Source: Artocarpus heterophyllus (Eukaryota > Streptophyta > Magnoliopsida > Rosales > Moraceae). Taken from it: DNA of 64,000 nucleotides. The number at the start of each line of letters is the position of its first letter. Within the stretch, counting starts at the first letter, position 1. A program made the translations under genes and the position numbers. The notes below the pieces were generated by a model. That model was not told the DNA's origin and made no database searches. It saw only the letters and a program-made list of their open reading frames with translations. Positions 1-12,102 of the stretch are shown in pieces. Location of the stretch: the NCBI GenBank assembly GCA_025403435.1, contig CM046327.1, positions 14,128,218 to 14,192,217 on the forward strand, given 5' to 3'.

Positions 1-1789
1 TAATATTTAGTCATTGGACAGAAATATTAACTTGTAAGTGGTACTCTTGGTGTAGTAATCAAACATTGATAATAAGTTCATGTCAAACAATAAATCTTCC
101 TTTGGGCCGATTTATTACTCACATGTAAAACCAAATAATCATCACATGTTTATTGCCACAGGTGTACATGCAATTTTGTGAAATATTAACCTTCCTTTGG
201 GCCGGTTAATATTCACATAAGTTACATGAACACAACCATTTATATTTTAAAATAAATTAATTTCCACAAGAGATGTCACTTTGGTGACATATTGCTTCAA
301 TTAATTCATTTCAAAATACATATAAAATACCAATATTTGAATTTAAAATTGCACCAAAAATTGACCCCAAAAAATTTTTTGGTCAAAGTCAAAGCCAACT
401 AGGTCAAGGGTCAAAGTCAAAGTCAAAGAATCAAAATCAAAGTCAAAGTAAAAATCAACATGTCGGGTACTGTACGGACAGGTTACCCTATCTAGCTCTT
501 TACCCAAACCCAACTACCCAAACCCAACCCATTAACCTATTATTTGACCCAATATTAAAACCCAACCCAAATTAAAAATAACCCAGGCCCATTACCTTTT
601 TTTAAAAAAAAATTCTCCGGTCACCCAGGGGTTGAGCCCCTGGGTATCTTGCCGTTCATGGGCCCTCATGGGCTCTTTGGGCCCGTGTAAAAAAAAAAAA
701 AACAGCCTCATTTTTTTTTTCTTTTTCTGGTCTCTGGTCACCCAGGGGTTGAGCCCTTAGGTTTCAACTGGTCAGGGCCTGGTTGGCCCGTGTAGACCAG
801 AAACAAATTCTGGGCTAAGCCCAGAATTTGCATCACGCCCAGGGTCACGACCCTTGGGTATCGTCGCTAGGCCGCCAACCGCCAAAGAGACTTCACCGGC
901 AGCCTACACCGCGGCTCTGCTCGCCAGCGTGGCCTGTCGGCGGCCCCCAGAGAGCCCCGACGCCGGCAGTGAAGCAGTCGGCCGCAGGCCAAACCCAAGG
1001 CCTTTTTTTTTTTTTTCTCCTTATACAGTGGCTTTTGGCCGCCATTTTCATGCTCCGCCGCGGCCAGAGGCCACGACTCTACCTCTCCGATGAGGCCTAA
1101 CAGTCATGGCCTGAGTTCTTTGCTGACAGCAGTGAGATTGCCACCAGTAATCTAAGGGGTTACTTAAACCTTTGATAACGATTTCTAAGAAATCGTATAT
1201 GCATATCGAGATGTGACCCCCTTTTTTTTAATTTTAACTTCAGCCATTACTTACATAATTATGAACGGCATTCAATAATTAATGGTTACTGGGCTGAAAC
1301 CATATGTTTAAATTGGGCGTGAATGTATAAAACCAAATAACAGATTCCATATTGACTTCAACAAAATTATATACACATATATAAACCAAATTGTTTGACT
1401 TCAACGAAAAACAAATTCTTTATGCACTGAATCCATATGTATATATTAAACAGTCATATAACAACCAAATTGCATATTATAAATCCATATACATATGAAT
1501 AAACTGAAAATTTTGAGAAAATATTTCTCAATGATTCAACATGAGACGGCTCTGATGCCACTTGATGGAACAAAATTCTACTGATAAAAACCATCATCAG
1601 ATCCCAAGACTCATGTTATATATAAACCAAATTGTTTGACTTCAACGAAAAACAAATTCTTTATGCACTGAATCCATATGTATATATTAAACAGTCATAT
1701 AACAACCAAATTGCATATTATAAATCCATATACATATGAATAAACTGAAAATTTTGAGAAAATATTTCTCAATGATTCAACATGAGACG
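1..1789 (-). mobile_element. Internal non-coding part of an LTR element, cut by the window start
   Basis: This stretch lies on the internal side of a minus-strand LTR (1804-2262) and its primer-binding site, so it should be the leader or internal region of an LTR element running off the left edge. I found no gag or pol homology. It holds simple repeats: a run of GTCAAA-type units near 362-450; a GC-rich block starting TCACCCAGGGG at 621 that recurs at 738; and a CTTCCTTTGGGCC motif near 97 and 191. The lack of coding sequence could mean a non-autonomous element or just a long leader. The small ORF at 828-1100 matches nothing I know and is not called. Confidence 0.4.
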
Positions 1790-1858
1790 GCTCTGATGCC
1801 ACTTGATGGAACAAAATTCTACTGATAAAAACCATCATCAGATCCCAAGACTCATGTT
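1377..1858. repeat. 241-bp tandem duplication across an LTR/PBS junction
   Basis: Positions 1377-1617 recur at 1618-1858 with an offset of exactly 241 bases and almost no mismatch by eye. The unit contains the primer-binding site (1549-1560 and 1790-1801) and the first ~55 bases of the adjacent LTR. The element therefore has two copies of its LTR/PBS junction. Confidence 0.9.
1790..1801 (-). other. Primer-binding site (initiator tRNA-Met type)
   Basis: The minus strand reads TGGCATCAGAGC, one base away from the canonical plant PBS TGGTATCAGAGC that pairs with the 3' end of initiator tRNA-Met. It is two bases from the LTR end at 1804. The duplicated copy is at 1549-1560. Confidence 0.6.
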
Positions 1859-2262
1859 AATTCATCAAGAAGTATAACGGAAGCATACCTGAATCTATTA
1901 GAATGGTTGAATTCTTGGTTCTTGATCTTCTGAGTCAAGAAAGTGTGATGTCTATGAGAGAAAGTTTTCTCTTGCCTTTTCTAGTGATGGGATGCCAGAA
2001 AAAATCACGTTACGTTCTGACTCAGGGACCACAACCATTTATAATATTTTAACTTTTCTTATTTCTATTTTGGCCCATCATAAAAATAGAAATTATACTT
2101 TAGGTCTCTACACATAATTTTGTACCCACACTTTATGAGATGCTTTAAAACCCAAATCTTTACACTTTATCAAATTACTTTATTAGGTTAATTTTATTTG
2201 ATAACATTAATACACATTTATTTAATATATTAGCCCACATATTATTGGAATTAATTCCAACA
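1804..2262 (-). mobile_element. 5' LTR of a minus-strand LTR retrotransposon
   Basis: Read on the minus strand the segment starts TGTTGGAATTAATTCC at 2262 and ends TTCCATCA at 1804. These are near-complementary TG...CA termini about 459 bp apart, and the PBS follows directly. LTR type and PBS resemble Ty1/Copia, but no protein supports the lineage. The partner LTR would be outside the window. Confidence 0.5.
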
Positions 2263-2649
2263 AGGAAAACTCTAAGAGCTATTGAATGTTTTTGGGCATA
2301 CGCTGAAGGAAAGCAATATGGCTATTTATATCCAAAAGCCTTAGGCTTGTATGGTTTTACGACAAGCAACTTGGCCTTACAAACCACCCATGTGCGGGTC
2401 AAGTGGGTATATTTTTGACATTTTTAATAGAAAATTAGAGAAGGGAGCAAAGTGAGAAAATATGAATGTTTAAAGTAGTAAAGTTGTAATTTCTAAAATT
2501 CAAAAGCAAAATGGGGAATCCCTAAAGTTTATGAGCTATTAGTGTTAATAACTCTATAATTAATAAAGACTTGACCACGTATATAAAGAATGTATATGTA
2601 AAGGGACAAAAAAAAAAAAAAAGGGAACATTGGGAACCAAAAGAAGCAG
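2263..2649. other. AT-rich intergenic DNA
   Basis: Between the LTR and the LOG-like block I see no coding region, only AT-rich sequence with an A-run near 2610. Confidence 0.5.
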
Positions 2650-4115
2650 CAAAATCAAAATGGGCGAGTCTTATTTTTTAAAGGTCTGTCTAATTGCGTG
2701 TTTATTTTTTCAAAGTTGTTCAGATTTGGTCCTACTCTTCCAAACATGTCCATATCTTATTTTTTGACTTTTCATCTATACAATATCATATCTTATCTTC
2801 TTTTCTTACCTATGCATATTTTGTTTAAACTATAAAGTAACCAGCCATCACCCACCTGTCATAACTCTTTAGTTTCATCTTCTTTAAAATCTTATTCAAG
2901 ACTCAATGTTTAGGCAAGCGGATTTAAAATAAAAACAAAAAAAAAATCAAATAGTTAAAAAAAAAAAAGAAAGAGTTAGTCTATTTTAGAAACCAAACAC
3001 GTCTTCCTCCCATTCATCTAAAAAAATCAAAACCATATGCATCTTTTGTGGTTTTAGTCCTCGTAAAGGTAGAATCTACTTAAAAGCTGCTAAACACTTA
3101 GAATAAGTCTTAGTACGTAGGAAGATTAACCTAATTTATGGGTGAGATAACTTAGGGTCAACAGCAACACATTCTAGGGGTAGCCATGTTGTAGGGATTT
3201 TCCCTTATCTCCTAGCTGAGGAGAACTTCTGTGAAAAAACTATAGGTAAGGAAGATAAAGTTTTGGACATCCCTAAGCATCTTAAAAATATGATCCATAA
3301 CTTTGAAGCTTTCATTGCATTATCTGGTAGTTTAAGCACCCTTGAAGAGTTATTCATAGTTGTTAGTAGGAGTCTATTAGGCATTCACTCCAAACCTATA
3401 GGTCTTTTGAATGTAAATGGTTTTTATGATGATTTTTTAAAGTTTTTAGATTACGCTATAGAACAAAACTTTATTGTAGAGTCGATGAAATAAATCTTTG
3501 TTGCTGCTTCAACAGCTGAAGAGGTGCTTGATAAAATGCAAATCATTCATCTAGAGTCCGACATTACAATGTCCAAGTTTGATTGGCAGAAAGAAAGCAT
3601 GAAGCGGTCATAGGATTTGAACCTCAACCTGTAATCCTTTGGTTTTACCCAAGCATGTTTGTCTGTATTTCTTGTGTGTTGAATAGCTACTCTCCTCCAC
3701 ATCTTGTACTTTTTTGAGACCTGCTATTGTTGTTATTAAAACCTTTAGATTCATTGACTTTAGTGTTGAGATGGTTGATATTACGAAGTAACCAGTACTC
3801 TCAAAATGCATCCCGTTTAAGATTATCAATGCCCTTATATTATCCATGTATGTATGGTTAGAATAGCTGATTATATGGAGTACTTTATACCTCGAAATAT
3901 CTATATCATGTCTATAATATATTGCATTCTGTTAATGTTTGTGGGACTGCCAAAGTCAATTGTGAGAATGCTGTGTAGGAAAAAGAAAAAAAAATTTATG
4001 CTACTTGTTTTGAGTGTTTGTATTTTGAGAGGGAATAGCTGTTTACAGGAGGAATCGCCAAGCTTGCCTACAATTTTGAGTTCCTTCTAAACTCTTTATG
4101 TATTATGTTAATGTT
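2650..4115 (+). pseudogene. Decayed LOG-like gene with its 5' and 3' flanks
   Basis: Reading one frame from about 3002 to 3635 gives an intronless LOG (cytokinin riboside 5'-monophosphate phosphoribohydrolase) homologue: KKIKTICIFCG, FEAFIAL, STLEELF, KPIGLLNVNGFYDDFLKFLD. It is broken. The start codon aligned with the intact copy's ATG is ACG (2999-3001), there are in-frame stops near 3102, 3142, 3491 and 3611, the first glycine-rich motif is disrupted, and PGGxGT reads SGSLST. The frame is otherwise kept, so decay is by substitution. Homology to the intact copy at 39793-40443 continues outside the coding part: upstream to about 2650 and downstream to about 4115. The ORFs at 3263-3493 and 3854-4090 are pieces of this block. 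Confidence 0.85.
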
Positions 4116-4875
4116 TGTTTTTAATATAAATATTTGTGTTGTTATTTTGTTATCCTTATTATTATTATTATTTGTTTTTTGTTTGAAATAATAACAAAGA
4201 GAATAACAAAAACTACATTAAAGAAAACAAAAAACAAAAAACAAAAAGCCTCTCCTGCGTCCTCATACGTTTTTCTTAGTACGCAAGTTGGCATGCAAGC
4301 AATTTTATATATTAATCTTCCAGATTTTTACATTTAAAATGATATTATGTTCCTTAAAAAATATGTTAATTATTGTTGCTATTTACTATATAATATTTGT
4401 AAATATTTTTTTTACTTCTTAGCAAAATAATAAAATTATATCCTTACATCAAAAAAATAATAAAATTATATCCTAATAGTAGATTACCCGGATGTCTTTT
4501 AATCTACATTCGTAAGAACATCTTTTGCCTTTTGCTTCTTTCACTTTTTAGTTTTTGGTTTTGCACTATTTGCCTTTCAAAGGATATGTTATTCTTAACT
4601 ATTTTGTCATTTTTCTTATTTTAATAATATTCTAGTAGGGTTTTAGTCTGGTATGAGATGGGAATTGAGTAAAAACTTAGTTTTTTCTACCTCTAGTGCT
4701 ATCCTCTTGGTAGTTAAGGATACCGGATGTTTTTTCTAGCTCTAATGTTACACTCTCTTGTCATTTATTAAAAAAATAAAATTATATTCTAATAAAGTTT
4801 TTTTTAGCTTTTTTAGCAAAATAAATCAATTATATTTAATTTATGGAACAAAAACTTTTTTCTTTTTTGAAAAAA
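4116..4875. other. AT-rich non-coding DNA
   Basis: No gene seen. A short motif, approximately ATAATAAAATTATATCC, appears near 4424 and 4457, with a diverged copy near 4778. Confidence 0.5.
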
Positions 4876-5476
4876 TTATAGAATATATTCTTCGGGCAAT
4901 ATTACTTGGCGCCTGCAGAAAGCACAGAAACATGAAGGTAGCAGTGAAGGCAGTCAATCAGTTGCTACAGCCGGAACATTCAAACGCAGTTCCATACGTG
5001 GAAAATGGGAGAGGTAGCAGCGACTCAAAAGCTTATGCGGGCCAGAGGCATGAGGAAGAAACCGGGTTGTAGTTGGATTGAGGTGAAAAAGAGAGTACAC
5101 TATTTGGTGGCTGAAGATAGCTCTCATCCGACGATAATAGAAATTCATTTCGCACTTACAAGAGAAGATGATGAAGATTAAACAAGTCGGGTATGTACCG
5201 GACGTCAGATGGGCTATGGTAAAGGAAGATGAAGCAGTAGGAGAGACAGAAATTAGACTAGGACATCATAGTGAGAAGCTTGCAGTTACCTTTGGGCTTA
5301 TCTCAACTAAAGGAGGAGAGGCTATTCTTGTTGTGAAAAACTTGAGGATATGTGGGGATTGCCGTAATGCAATCAAATTTATCTCCGCCGTGGCCCGGTG
5401 AGAAATCACAGTCAGAGATAGTCACAGGTTTCATTGCTTTAAAGAAGGGCATTGTTCTTGTGGGGATTATTGGTAA
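4876..5476 (+). pseudogene. 3' end of a DYW-class PPR gene, frameshifted relic
   Basis: Three reading frames joined in order give the C-terminal half of a plant DYW-type pentatricopeptide repeat protein. The E motif (ILLGACRKHRNMKVA) runs to about 5010. From 5011 another frame gives the E+ motif (KKPGCSWIEVKKRVH). From about 5168 a third frame gives the DYW deaminase domain: GYVPD, the HxE zinc-site motif HHSEKLA, the CxxC-like ICGDCRNAIKF, and the terminal GDYW followed by TAA at 5474-5476. A TGA at 5399-5401 replaces an Arg codon inside the DYW domain. The PPR repeats upstream are absent and the sequence turns AT-rich before 4876. DYW proteins edit C to U in organellar RNA; this copy cannot make one. 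Confidence 0.85.
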
Positions 5477-5787
5477 CTGCGCTCCAGGTTCGTTTTCAGG
5501 TAACATTATGGAAGCACGGTATCAATGACTAGTTACGCAAAACAATTTATGCTATTTGGGCTCGTAGCTCCAGTTAAAGGAAAGAAATCAGCCAATCTTC
5601 AAGCACTGGTGTCAAGAGTTCACATATCTAATTTTCTTTTGAGATGCTTAAATGTATAGATATTGATTCTTTTCCTGATTCTAAGTAGAAAATCCCAGAA
5701 TCTAATAGTCCATATACTTCAAGACTAGAAAAAGATTGAATTGTAACTAATTTTTTTCTGGCCAAAAAACAAAGCAATTGTTACTTA

Positions 5788-5820
<33 letters not shown>

Positions 5821-6305
5821 AGTATTGCCCTAAATGCTGGATCGATCGACTGGACAATCGACCTATATAGGTTCTTTTGGAAAGAACCCAATAAATAAAA
5901 CAAAATGCTCATGTGCATCTACCACCCCATCTTTATTACATCCATCTGGTCTAAAATTTTAACAGGCATGGCCAAGAAAGTGAAAACCAAATTTATGTTA
6001 CCATTGAAAAATTGTGAAATGCACGTCTGTAAGGCAATGCACAGTAACAGGAAATCCAAAGTCATCTCATGTAATAAATAGATTAAAGCGTAATACAATT
6101 CAGCCTATATTTCCAGCAGCAAAATCAAGTATATATCGACTATAAAATTGACAGTAGGACAATGGTTGATATCCTTTTAATTTTTCTTTAACCAAATATA
6201 ATGACCTAGCAGCAGACATTTTACATGCCAGGTTGACCTTTCCCATTTTTCTTATGGCCTTGTTGCATGAAAAAATAGTGTAGGAATTAATTTCGTGATT
6301 TCATA
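5477..6305. other. Intergenic DNA, 3' side of the CGR gene, with a TA microsatellite
   Basis: No coding region seen. A (TA)n run lies at about 5787-5820. The right part should include the 3' UTR of the minus-strand gene that ends at 6306. Confidence 0.5.
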
Positions 6306-9223
6306 TTAGTGGTAGGACTTAAGATGGAACAATTGACAGCTTGGTTCGTATGACCTCTTGGATGCGGCCTGCTCAAACTTCTTGATGGCAACCTCGTTTT
6401 CTTCTAAGCTGGTTTGGACAAAAAATCGTATCCACCAAGATGAGCTCCGCATTTTGGCCTGAAGGCACGGGGAAATAAAAACATCAGTCATGAGGTCAAA
6501 CTGGCAGATAAGAGAGCTAATTTAAATAACCACAATAGGGAGAGGGAAAAGAAAAAATAACACAGCAAAACTCGATTTCTAATTAGGGCGGTCCTGATCC
6601 AAGTTCATAAGGTTAACGCTGAAACAACTTAAATTTTGAAGCCAAGCAATGACAAATGACAAATTCAATTTACATGGTGATTACAACTAAACGAAACGTG
6701 ATCAAGAAAAGACTATATTTCTGGAAAATATTAATGTGTTGACTAGATATTCATGAATGATCACCAGTGCCTTCAGTTCTAACTAGAACCAGTGGTTAGA
6801 GATGCAACATGATAGCATTTAGATCCATAGTGCACAAAAATAAAATTAAAAGCAACACTTTTCAGCTGTCACTTCTTTTGTCTGTTTGATGATTGGATCC
6901 ACTGTTCATATTATGTTATAAGGACCCCCTAATCATCTCGTGCTGTCATCCGTTCAGGTTTTAGGACAACTCATTATGCATTCCAAAAACTAAATGATCA
7001 TCTGCTACCACTTTCCAGTCATCCCTTCAAACGTTGTTTCCGTCACTTATCGAAATCCTAAGCAACTATCAATCTAACATTCAAGTAACAACTCAAAACA
7101 GAAACTTGTCCAAGAGTTTCAGAAATAATGATGGTTTTAACTTGCTATATTGTTCTTTCAATAAAAATACTTTAACTACCTACGTATTACAGAAGGTAAA
7201 AATTTAAGAGTCAGACACATAATTATCCACAGATAATATATCACAAGGTTATTAAAAGCAGACGATTATCACTTACAGGACGCCCAAATTTGGATAATTC
7301 AGGAAGTTTAGCTCTCTGTTTACCAGGGTAACCTGAACAAATCAAAGGAAATGAACAGAATAATTTTTTCAGCAAATAAAATAAAAATATAGAAATACCA
7401 ATCAAAGTCCATTACGTTATACATTGACAAAATTGTTAAGAACAATGAACTGAACTGGCAACAAACACCTGGACTGGCATTTTCCCGAATTCGTATTGAA
7501 GAAAACAAAGAATTAAAAAAGATACATCTAAAACTCATGATCCTAACGTTATAAATGGAAGTCTGCTCTTTTATTAGTCATGATGACACATTTTTACTTT
7601 CAGCAGAATATCTTGTCCACTAGTAGAAAATAAGGCACCAAACTAAAGAGAAACAAACTGCTAGAGCAAAACTGCTTCATTATAGTTTTCAGCCATTAGC
7701 ATTATAGCAGGTGGAATAAACCTTTTTGGAAAGTACCTGCAAAAATTACAAGACCATCAGCAGATACCCTAGCCAATTCTGGAAGAGTCTTGTTCAAATA
7801 TTTTGGAGACAAGTAATCCAAAGCATCGGACACAATGACAAGAGAAAAGGACTTTGCTCTGTAGGGCAATGGGAACTTGATATCAGCCACACGAACAATG
7901 CCTCTCTGCACAAGACTCTTGCAACGCGAATCAGCATCCTCTATGTCATATGGTTCCACACCCCACGCCTCGGTTTCCTCTTCTTTTAACAATGAGGAAA
8001 CAACTGAACAACTATCAGGGCCAACATGCAAAACTTTGCGCATGCTGTCACCATATGCTTTCTTTAAAACAGGTATTGCTCTCTGAACTTCTAACGTGCA
8101 AGAAAAGTCACCTTAAATATTGAAAAAAAAAATGAATTTTTTGTATCAGAATTACTTTATCTACGATACCAAAACACACACAATTATATCCACGAATAAA
8201 TGCAAAAGTGTATCTATCTCCCATGGTGATAGTACCCCATAAAAGTAGTATTTCTAAAACTTTCCTACACGAATAAAATAAACATTTATTAAAATAAATG
8301 TGGTCTTCCAACTTTTGCTACTGAATCAGCCAAATATATCAGCCAAAGAAACACTACCAATTTTGCATTTAAGCTAATGTTTTAACATTTTTTAGAGAAC
8401 TCCAAATAATCCGAAACCACCATGCTTATGACATGTAACTGACCCTTTTTACCAATAGCGATTTTATTAAAAAAAAAAAAAAAGATAGAAACAGGACAAT
8501 AGATTAATGCTGCAAATTTTTAAAAGCAGCCTTGAGAATGAAGATAGAACCAATTACGTGAAATGCAATGCTCACCTTCAACCCTACTAACTGCTTTGTC
8601 ACCTCTGAAACCACCTGTATGTCAAAAATCAAATGTTAAATCATTAAAATTCTGCCAAAATATGATATACAGTCTCCCACTATAAATTAGACAAGATAGG
8701 CCCCTTGTCAAACTAATAGAAGACAATCAAAACTACAAGACTAGTTAAACATCCAAAAAGGAAGCGTAAAATTCATCTATACTACAAGTTAGTTAAGTTT
8801 TAAAATTAAAATATAAATATATTGGAAAAACACTAGTAAAATTACTGATGAGAACACTGGGAATATAACTGCACAAACCTGAGCCGCTAAAAGCATAGCC
8901 AATGAGAAGGATAGCCCCCTGAAAATTCCACCAAAAGTAAAGGTTAAATTCAAGCAAAAACTCCCACAATTCTGATCACTATGTTAACTCAAGTGTGCCA
9001 TTAATTATCAGGAAAAGTCAGTACGTATTGATTTTAGCCACGGAAAACTCCAACCAAGACAAATGAAAGTGGCAGAAGCAAAGGCAGTTACATAAACTTT
9101 GAAAATTACCACAACGACTAGTCCTATAGATTATAAAGGGGAAGATCTTGATTTTGAATTGAAAGCCCCAGAGAAGGGGAAGGTCCCGTTGCGCCGTGTG
9201 GAACCCACTTGTCTCCTCAACAT
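6306..9223 (-). pseudogene. CGR3-like: CGR2/CGR3-type Golgi pectin methyltransferase gene with a premature stop in exon 1
   Basis: Six minus-strand exons join with consistent phases and GT-AG borders: 9223-9110, 8918-8879, 8614-8576, 8090-7737, 7332-7277, 6458-6306. Together they make 756 bp (251 codons plus stop), close to Arabidopsis CGR3. The product would have a short N-terminus (MLRRQ, SKSRSSP), one membrane segment (SIGLVVVGAILLIGYAF), then a methyltransferase-like domain: RKVLHVGPDSCSV, EAWGVEPYDIEDAD, VRVADIKFPLPYRAKSFSLV, SDALDYLSPKYLNK, and the C-terminal MRSSSWWIRFFVQT. CGR proteins act in the Golgi in homogalacturonan methylesterification. Codon 31 (9133-9131) is TAA where relatives have Leu, just before the membrane segment. 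Splice phase at 9110 confirms it is in frame. It is therefore a recent pseudogene, an allele, or a base error; everything else is open. Confidence 0.85.
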
Positions 9224-9901
9224 CTCTACTTCTTCTCTTCACAAACCCAATCAATAACAAACCCACGAATCTTCACACTGTTTCAAAAGCCATACATACA
9301 TTAATAAAAACTAGCTTTCAATATTCATCGACTCACAAAAAAAAAAATTAAATTAAGGATATATCCAATTCTTCAGTTTCACACATCACAAGTTCGTTGA
9401 GCAAGATTTTCCTTCAAATATATAAATAAATAAGCAAGAAGATATCAGATCAGAATCTAGAACAAATCGAGCCGTGCGTTTCATGATACTTGTCTGCAGA
9501 CCAGTTCAAGCTTTCACTCAGCAGCCATTGTAATATAGTCTTATATTAGAAGTTCACAAGCTCAATTATATATTTAAAAAAAAAAAAAAACTAGAACTCG
9601 AAATCACAACTCCATAGTTCTCTCATTCATAAACTGAATACATACACACACATATATATACACATGTAACATGTATGTAAATATGTCATAAGCTATAAAA
9701 ATTTAAACAAAAACATAAACAGACATACATAGATCCATCTTTTTACAAATCCGTTTGTTTCCTAGGAAAACACAAAAGAAAAAGAAATTCTATGCAGAGA
9801 AGCTAAAGTATGGAAATTGAAGTAGAACCTTAGCAATTGAGCGGAAGAATTCGTGAAACCGGGTCAGATCAGGGGAAGCGAGATGAGTACCTTTACGACG
9901 T

Positions 9902-9915
9902 GTCTTATATATAAT
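9902..9915 (-). promoter_or_regulatory. Possible TATA box of the CGR-type gene
   Basis: The minus strand reads TTATATATAAGACACG here, about 690 bp upstream of the ATG at 9223. That distance requires a 5'-UTR intron, which is common in this kind of plant gene. A possible acceptor (AAACAG) lies near 9277-9282. Inference only. Confidence 0.35.
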
Positions 9916-10019
9916 AAAAACGCGTTTGGATCTTAGATCTGTGGAAATATCTGCTTCTCGCTTTTTGGATGGGTGTTGTTAGGCCCTTGGAGAGAGAAAG
10001 AGGTAGAGAGAGAAAGTGT

Positions 10020-11285
10020 TGTGGTGTCTGTAGAATGGGGAGTGTGGGGATTATGGGTCTATTTAGTAATATTTTTTAAATATAAAAAAATAGTTTTGTT
10101 TTGAGAACAAAACTTTTTTAAAAATTAAAAATTTTTGCTTTAAAAGTATGTAAAAGTATTTTTAAAAATTTTAAAACGATACGAAAATGCATTATTCACA
10201 TTCTATTATAAGTTTTTGGACTTCAAAATAAAGGTTGTTTTAGTATAATTTTTGCTTGTATTTTTTATTAATAAAAAAAAATAAAAGTTATAATTTTTTA
10301 ATAAATATTTAAAACCATGCTTTAAATGAGTCAAGTTAGTTTTATTTATTTTTAAAAATTATAAAAATGTTTTATTTAAACTTTTAATGTATTATTGATA
10401 CTTTAATACAAGTCTCAAGTCTATGTCAAAAATATTTTTTAAAAAATATTACATTTATGACTTTGACAAAAAATATTTTTATAAAAAAAAACTCTCTTAT
10501 GATAATTTATTTAAACATTTATAAAAACAACTTTTAGATTTTAAAAACTAAAAATAACCTTTAGAAAACTCTAACAAACATGCCCAAAAATAGAGCTAGG
10601 TTGTTATTTATGATTACGATGAATTTTGGGATTTTTTTTTTATCTCAAGTATTTAGTATTTTATTATTAGGAGAAAGAAGAACGGTTGAGGGGGGACACT
10701 GTGTGCGCAGAGGACCCTTCACGCGGCATTTGCTCTTCTCTTCTATGATGATGATTCAACCGATTGTCCGCCGGCGGTGAAACTATCCCTTCCCCCATTG
10801 GCTACAGCTTAAAGGGTACTTTCGACTTTTCACTTAATGAAAAATCCAAGAGACGTATATTAATATTTGAATTTTTTTTTTAATTTTGCTAAGTGCAATA
10901 TTTGCAATGCTTTTATATTATATTATATGTGTTTTTTTGTACTTAATTTGAAGTGAGCCTTTTTTTTAACCCTTCGGTAGACCGGCCAAGTACTTTAAAA
11001 AAAAAGTTTTCAATGACCATGTTTATTTTAATGGCAATATTGAATATATGTATAGTTTGATATAAATTATTCTATATAGGAGTTGCATGTATAATTTAGT
11101 AGCAATTGTTCACTTAAAAAGTGTAAAGTTCACAAAGAAGAATCATTATCGTTCAAATATGAATTCTTAAATTAAACAAATAAACATATTCTTAATTCCC
11201 TCCTTATTTTTCATATTTATTGAAGTATCTATCATGTAGAATAGATATTATATTAAAACTTTTCTATCGTGGGACCGAAAAAATA
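10020..11285. other. AT-rich intergenic DNA
   Basis: Long A/T runs and no convincing coding region. The short ORF at 10580-10780 has no recognisable domain and is not supported. Confidence 0.5.
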
Positions 11286-11290
11286 TACTA

Positions 11291-11390
11291 CTAATCGACT
11301 ATGTTTTTTAGCTATCAAATTTAAATTAGAAAATTGTTTACTAGTCGGCTATGCTTTTTAGCTATCAAATTTGAATTAGAAATTGTTTAT
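11291..11390. repeat. 50-bp tandem duplication
   Basis: Two diverged copies, starting CTAATCGACT (11291) and CTAGTCGGCT (11341), share GCTATCAAATTT and TTAGAAA. The period is 50 bases. Confidence 0.8.
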
Positions 11391-12099
11391 TATGCGTACT
11401 TTTTTTTATCTTAAATAACAATTAGAAATATACGCAATAAATTAGAGGCCTTACACTAAAAATACCCTATTTTATCGCAATCTCCACTTGAGCTGGCCAA
11501 TTGACTATTTAGAGTTAGGGGAAGAAAAACTACCAATGATATGTAATAGTTTTATTCAACGACAAATGACTGATGATATATTATTGGGATCTTTTAACAT
11601 TGATAATAGGTCGATGGTTTCAGATAGAAAATTCAATACATAGAACTCTAATAAAATTCTATCAAAATATTTTAACAAATCCACTATATACTCGTAGTTT
11701 TTTGAGGGGGTTAGGTACTCTTCCTCTTAGTTTTTGTTAGTGATAGTACGATAATGCATTTTTGACCCAAACATGAAAAATTTTTATGGCAACTTCTTGC
11801 GAGGTGAAGGAAGAGGGGGGTGGGTGGGCGGCGGAGGGGAAGGGGGAAAGAAGAAAGAAAATAGCAGTGCAAGTTGACCAAATATTTATTATTGCATTAT
11901 TCTCCTTGGATACCATAGGCGAAATCAATTTTATCAGAGACAATGAAATGTGCAAGGTCTCAAATAAGGTGGATAATAAAGCAACCTTGTTGTATGGAGT
12001 GATTTTTCACGATTGAAAGACATCTAAAAATCTTGACCAGGATCAACTGTTGAATAGTTCGACCACTTCTAAGATAAACTATCCAGATAGGTTGGAGTA
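11391..12099. other. Intergenic DNA, no gene seen
   Basis: Two overlapping ORFs on opposite strands (11737-11955 and 11786-12016) are low-complexity with no recognisable domain. A purine-rich patch lies at 11805-11860. Confidence 0.45.
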
Positions 12100-12102
12100 G
12101 TT

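Noticed and set aside
7702..8043. Taking the 113-codon ORF as a complete small methyltransferase
   Set aside because: It starts inside exon 4 of the CGR-type gene and its last residues run into the intron; neighbouring exons complete the domain.
9018..9266. 82-codon minus-strand ORF over CGR exon 1
   Set aside because: It is in another frame. The CGR frame is fixed by the ATG at 9223, the donor at 9109 and the next exon's phase.
10580..10780. 66-codon ORF in the CGR upstream spacer
   Set aside because: No domain, low complexity, and no codon pattern different from the surroundings.
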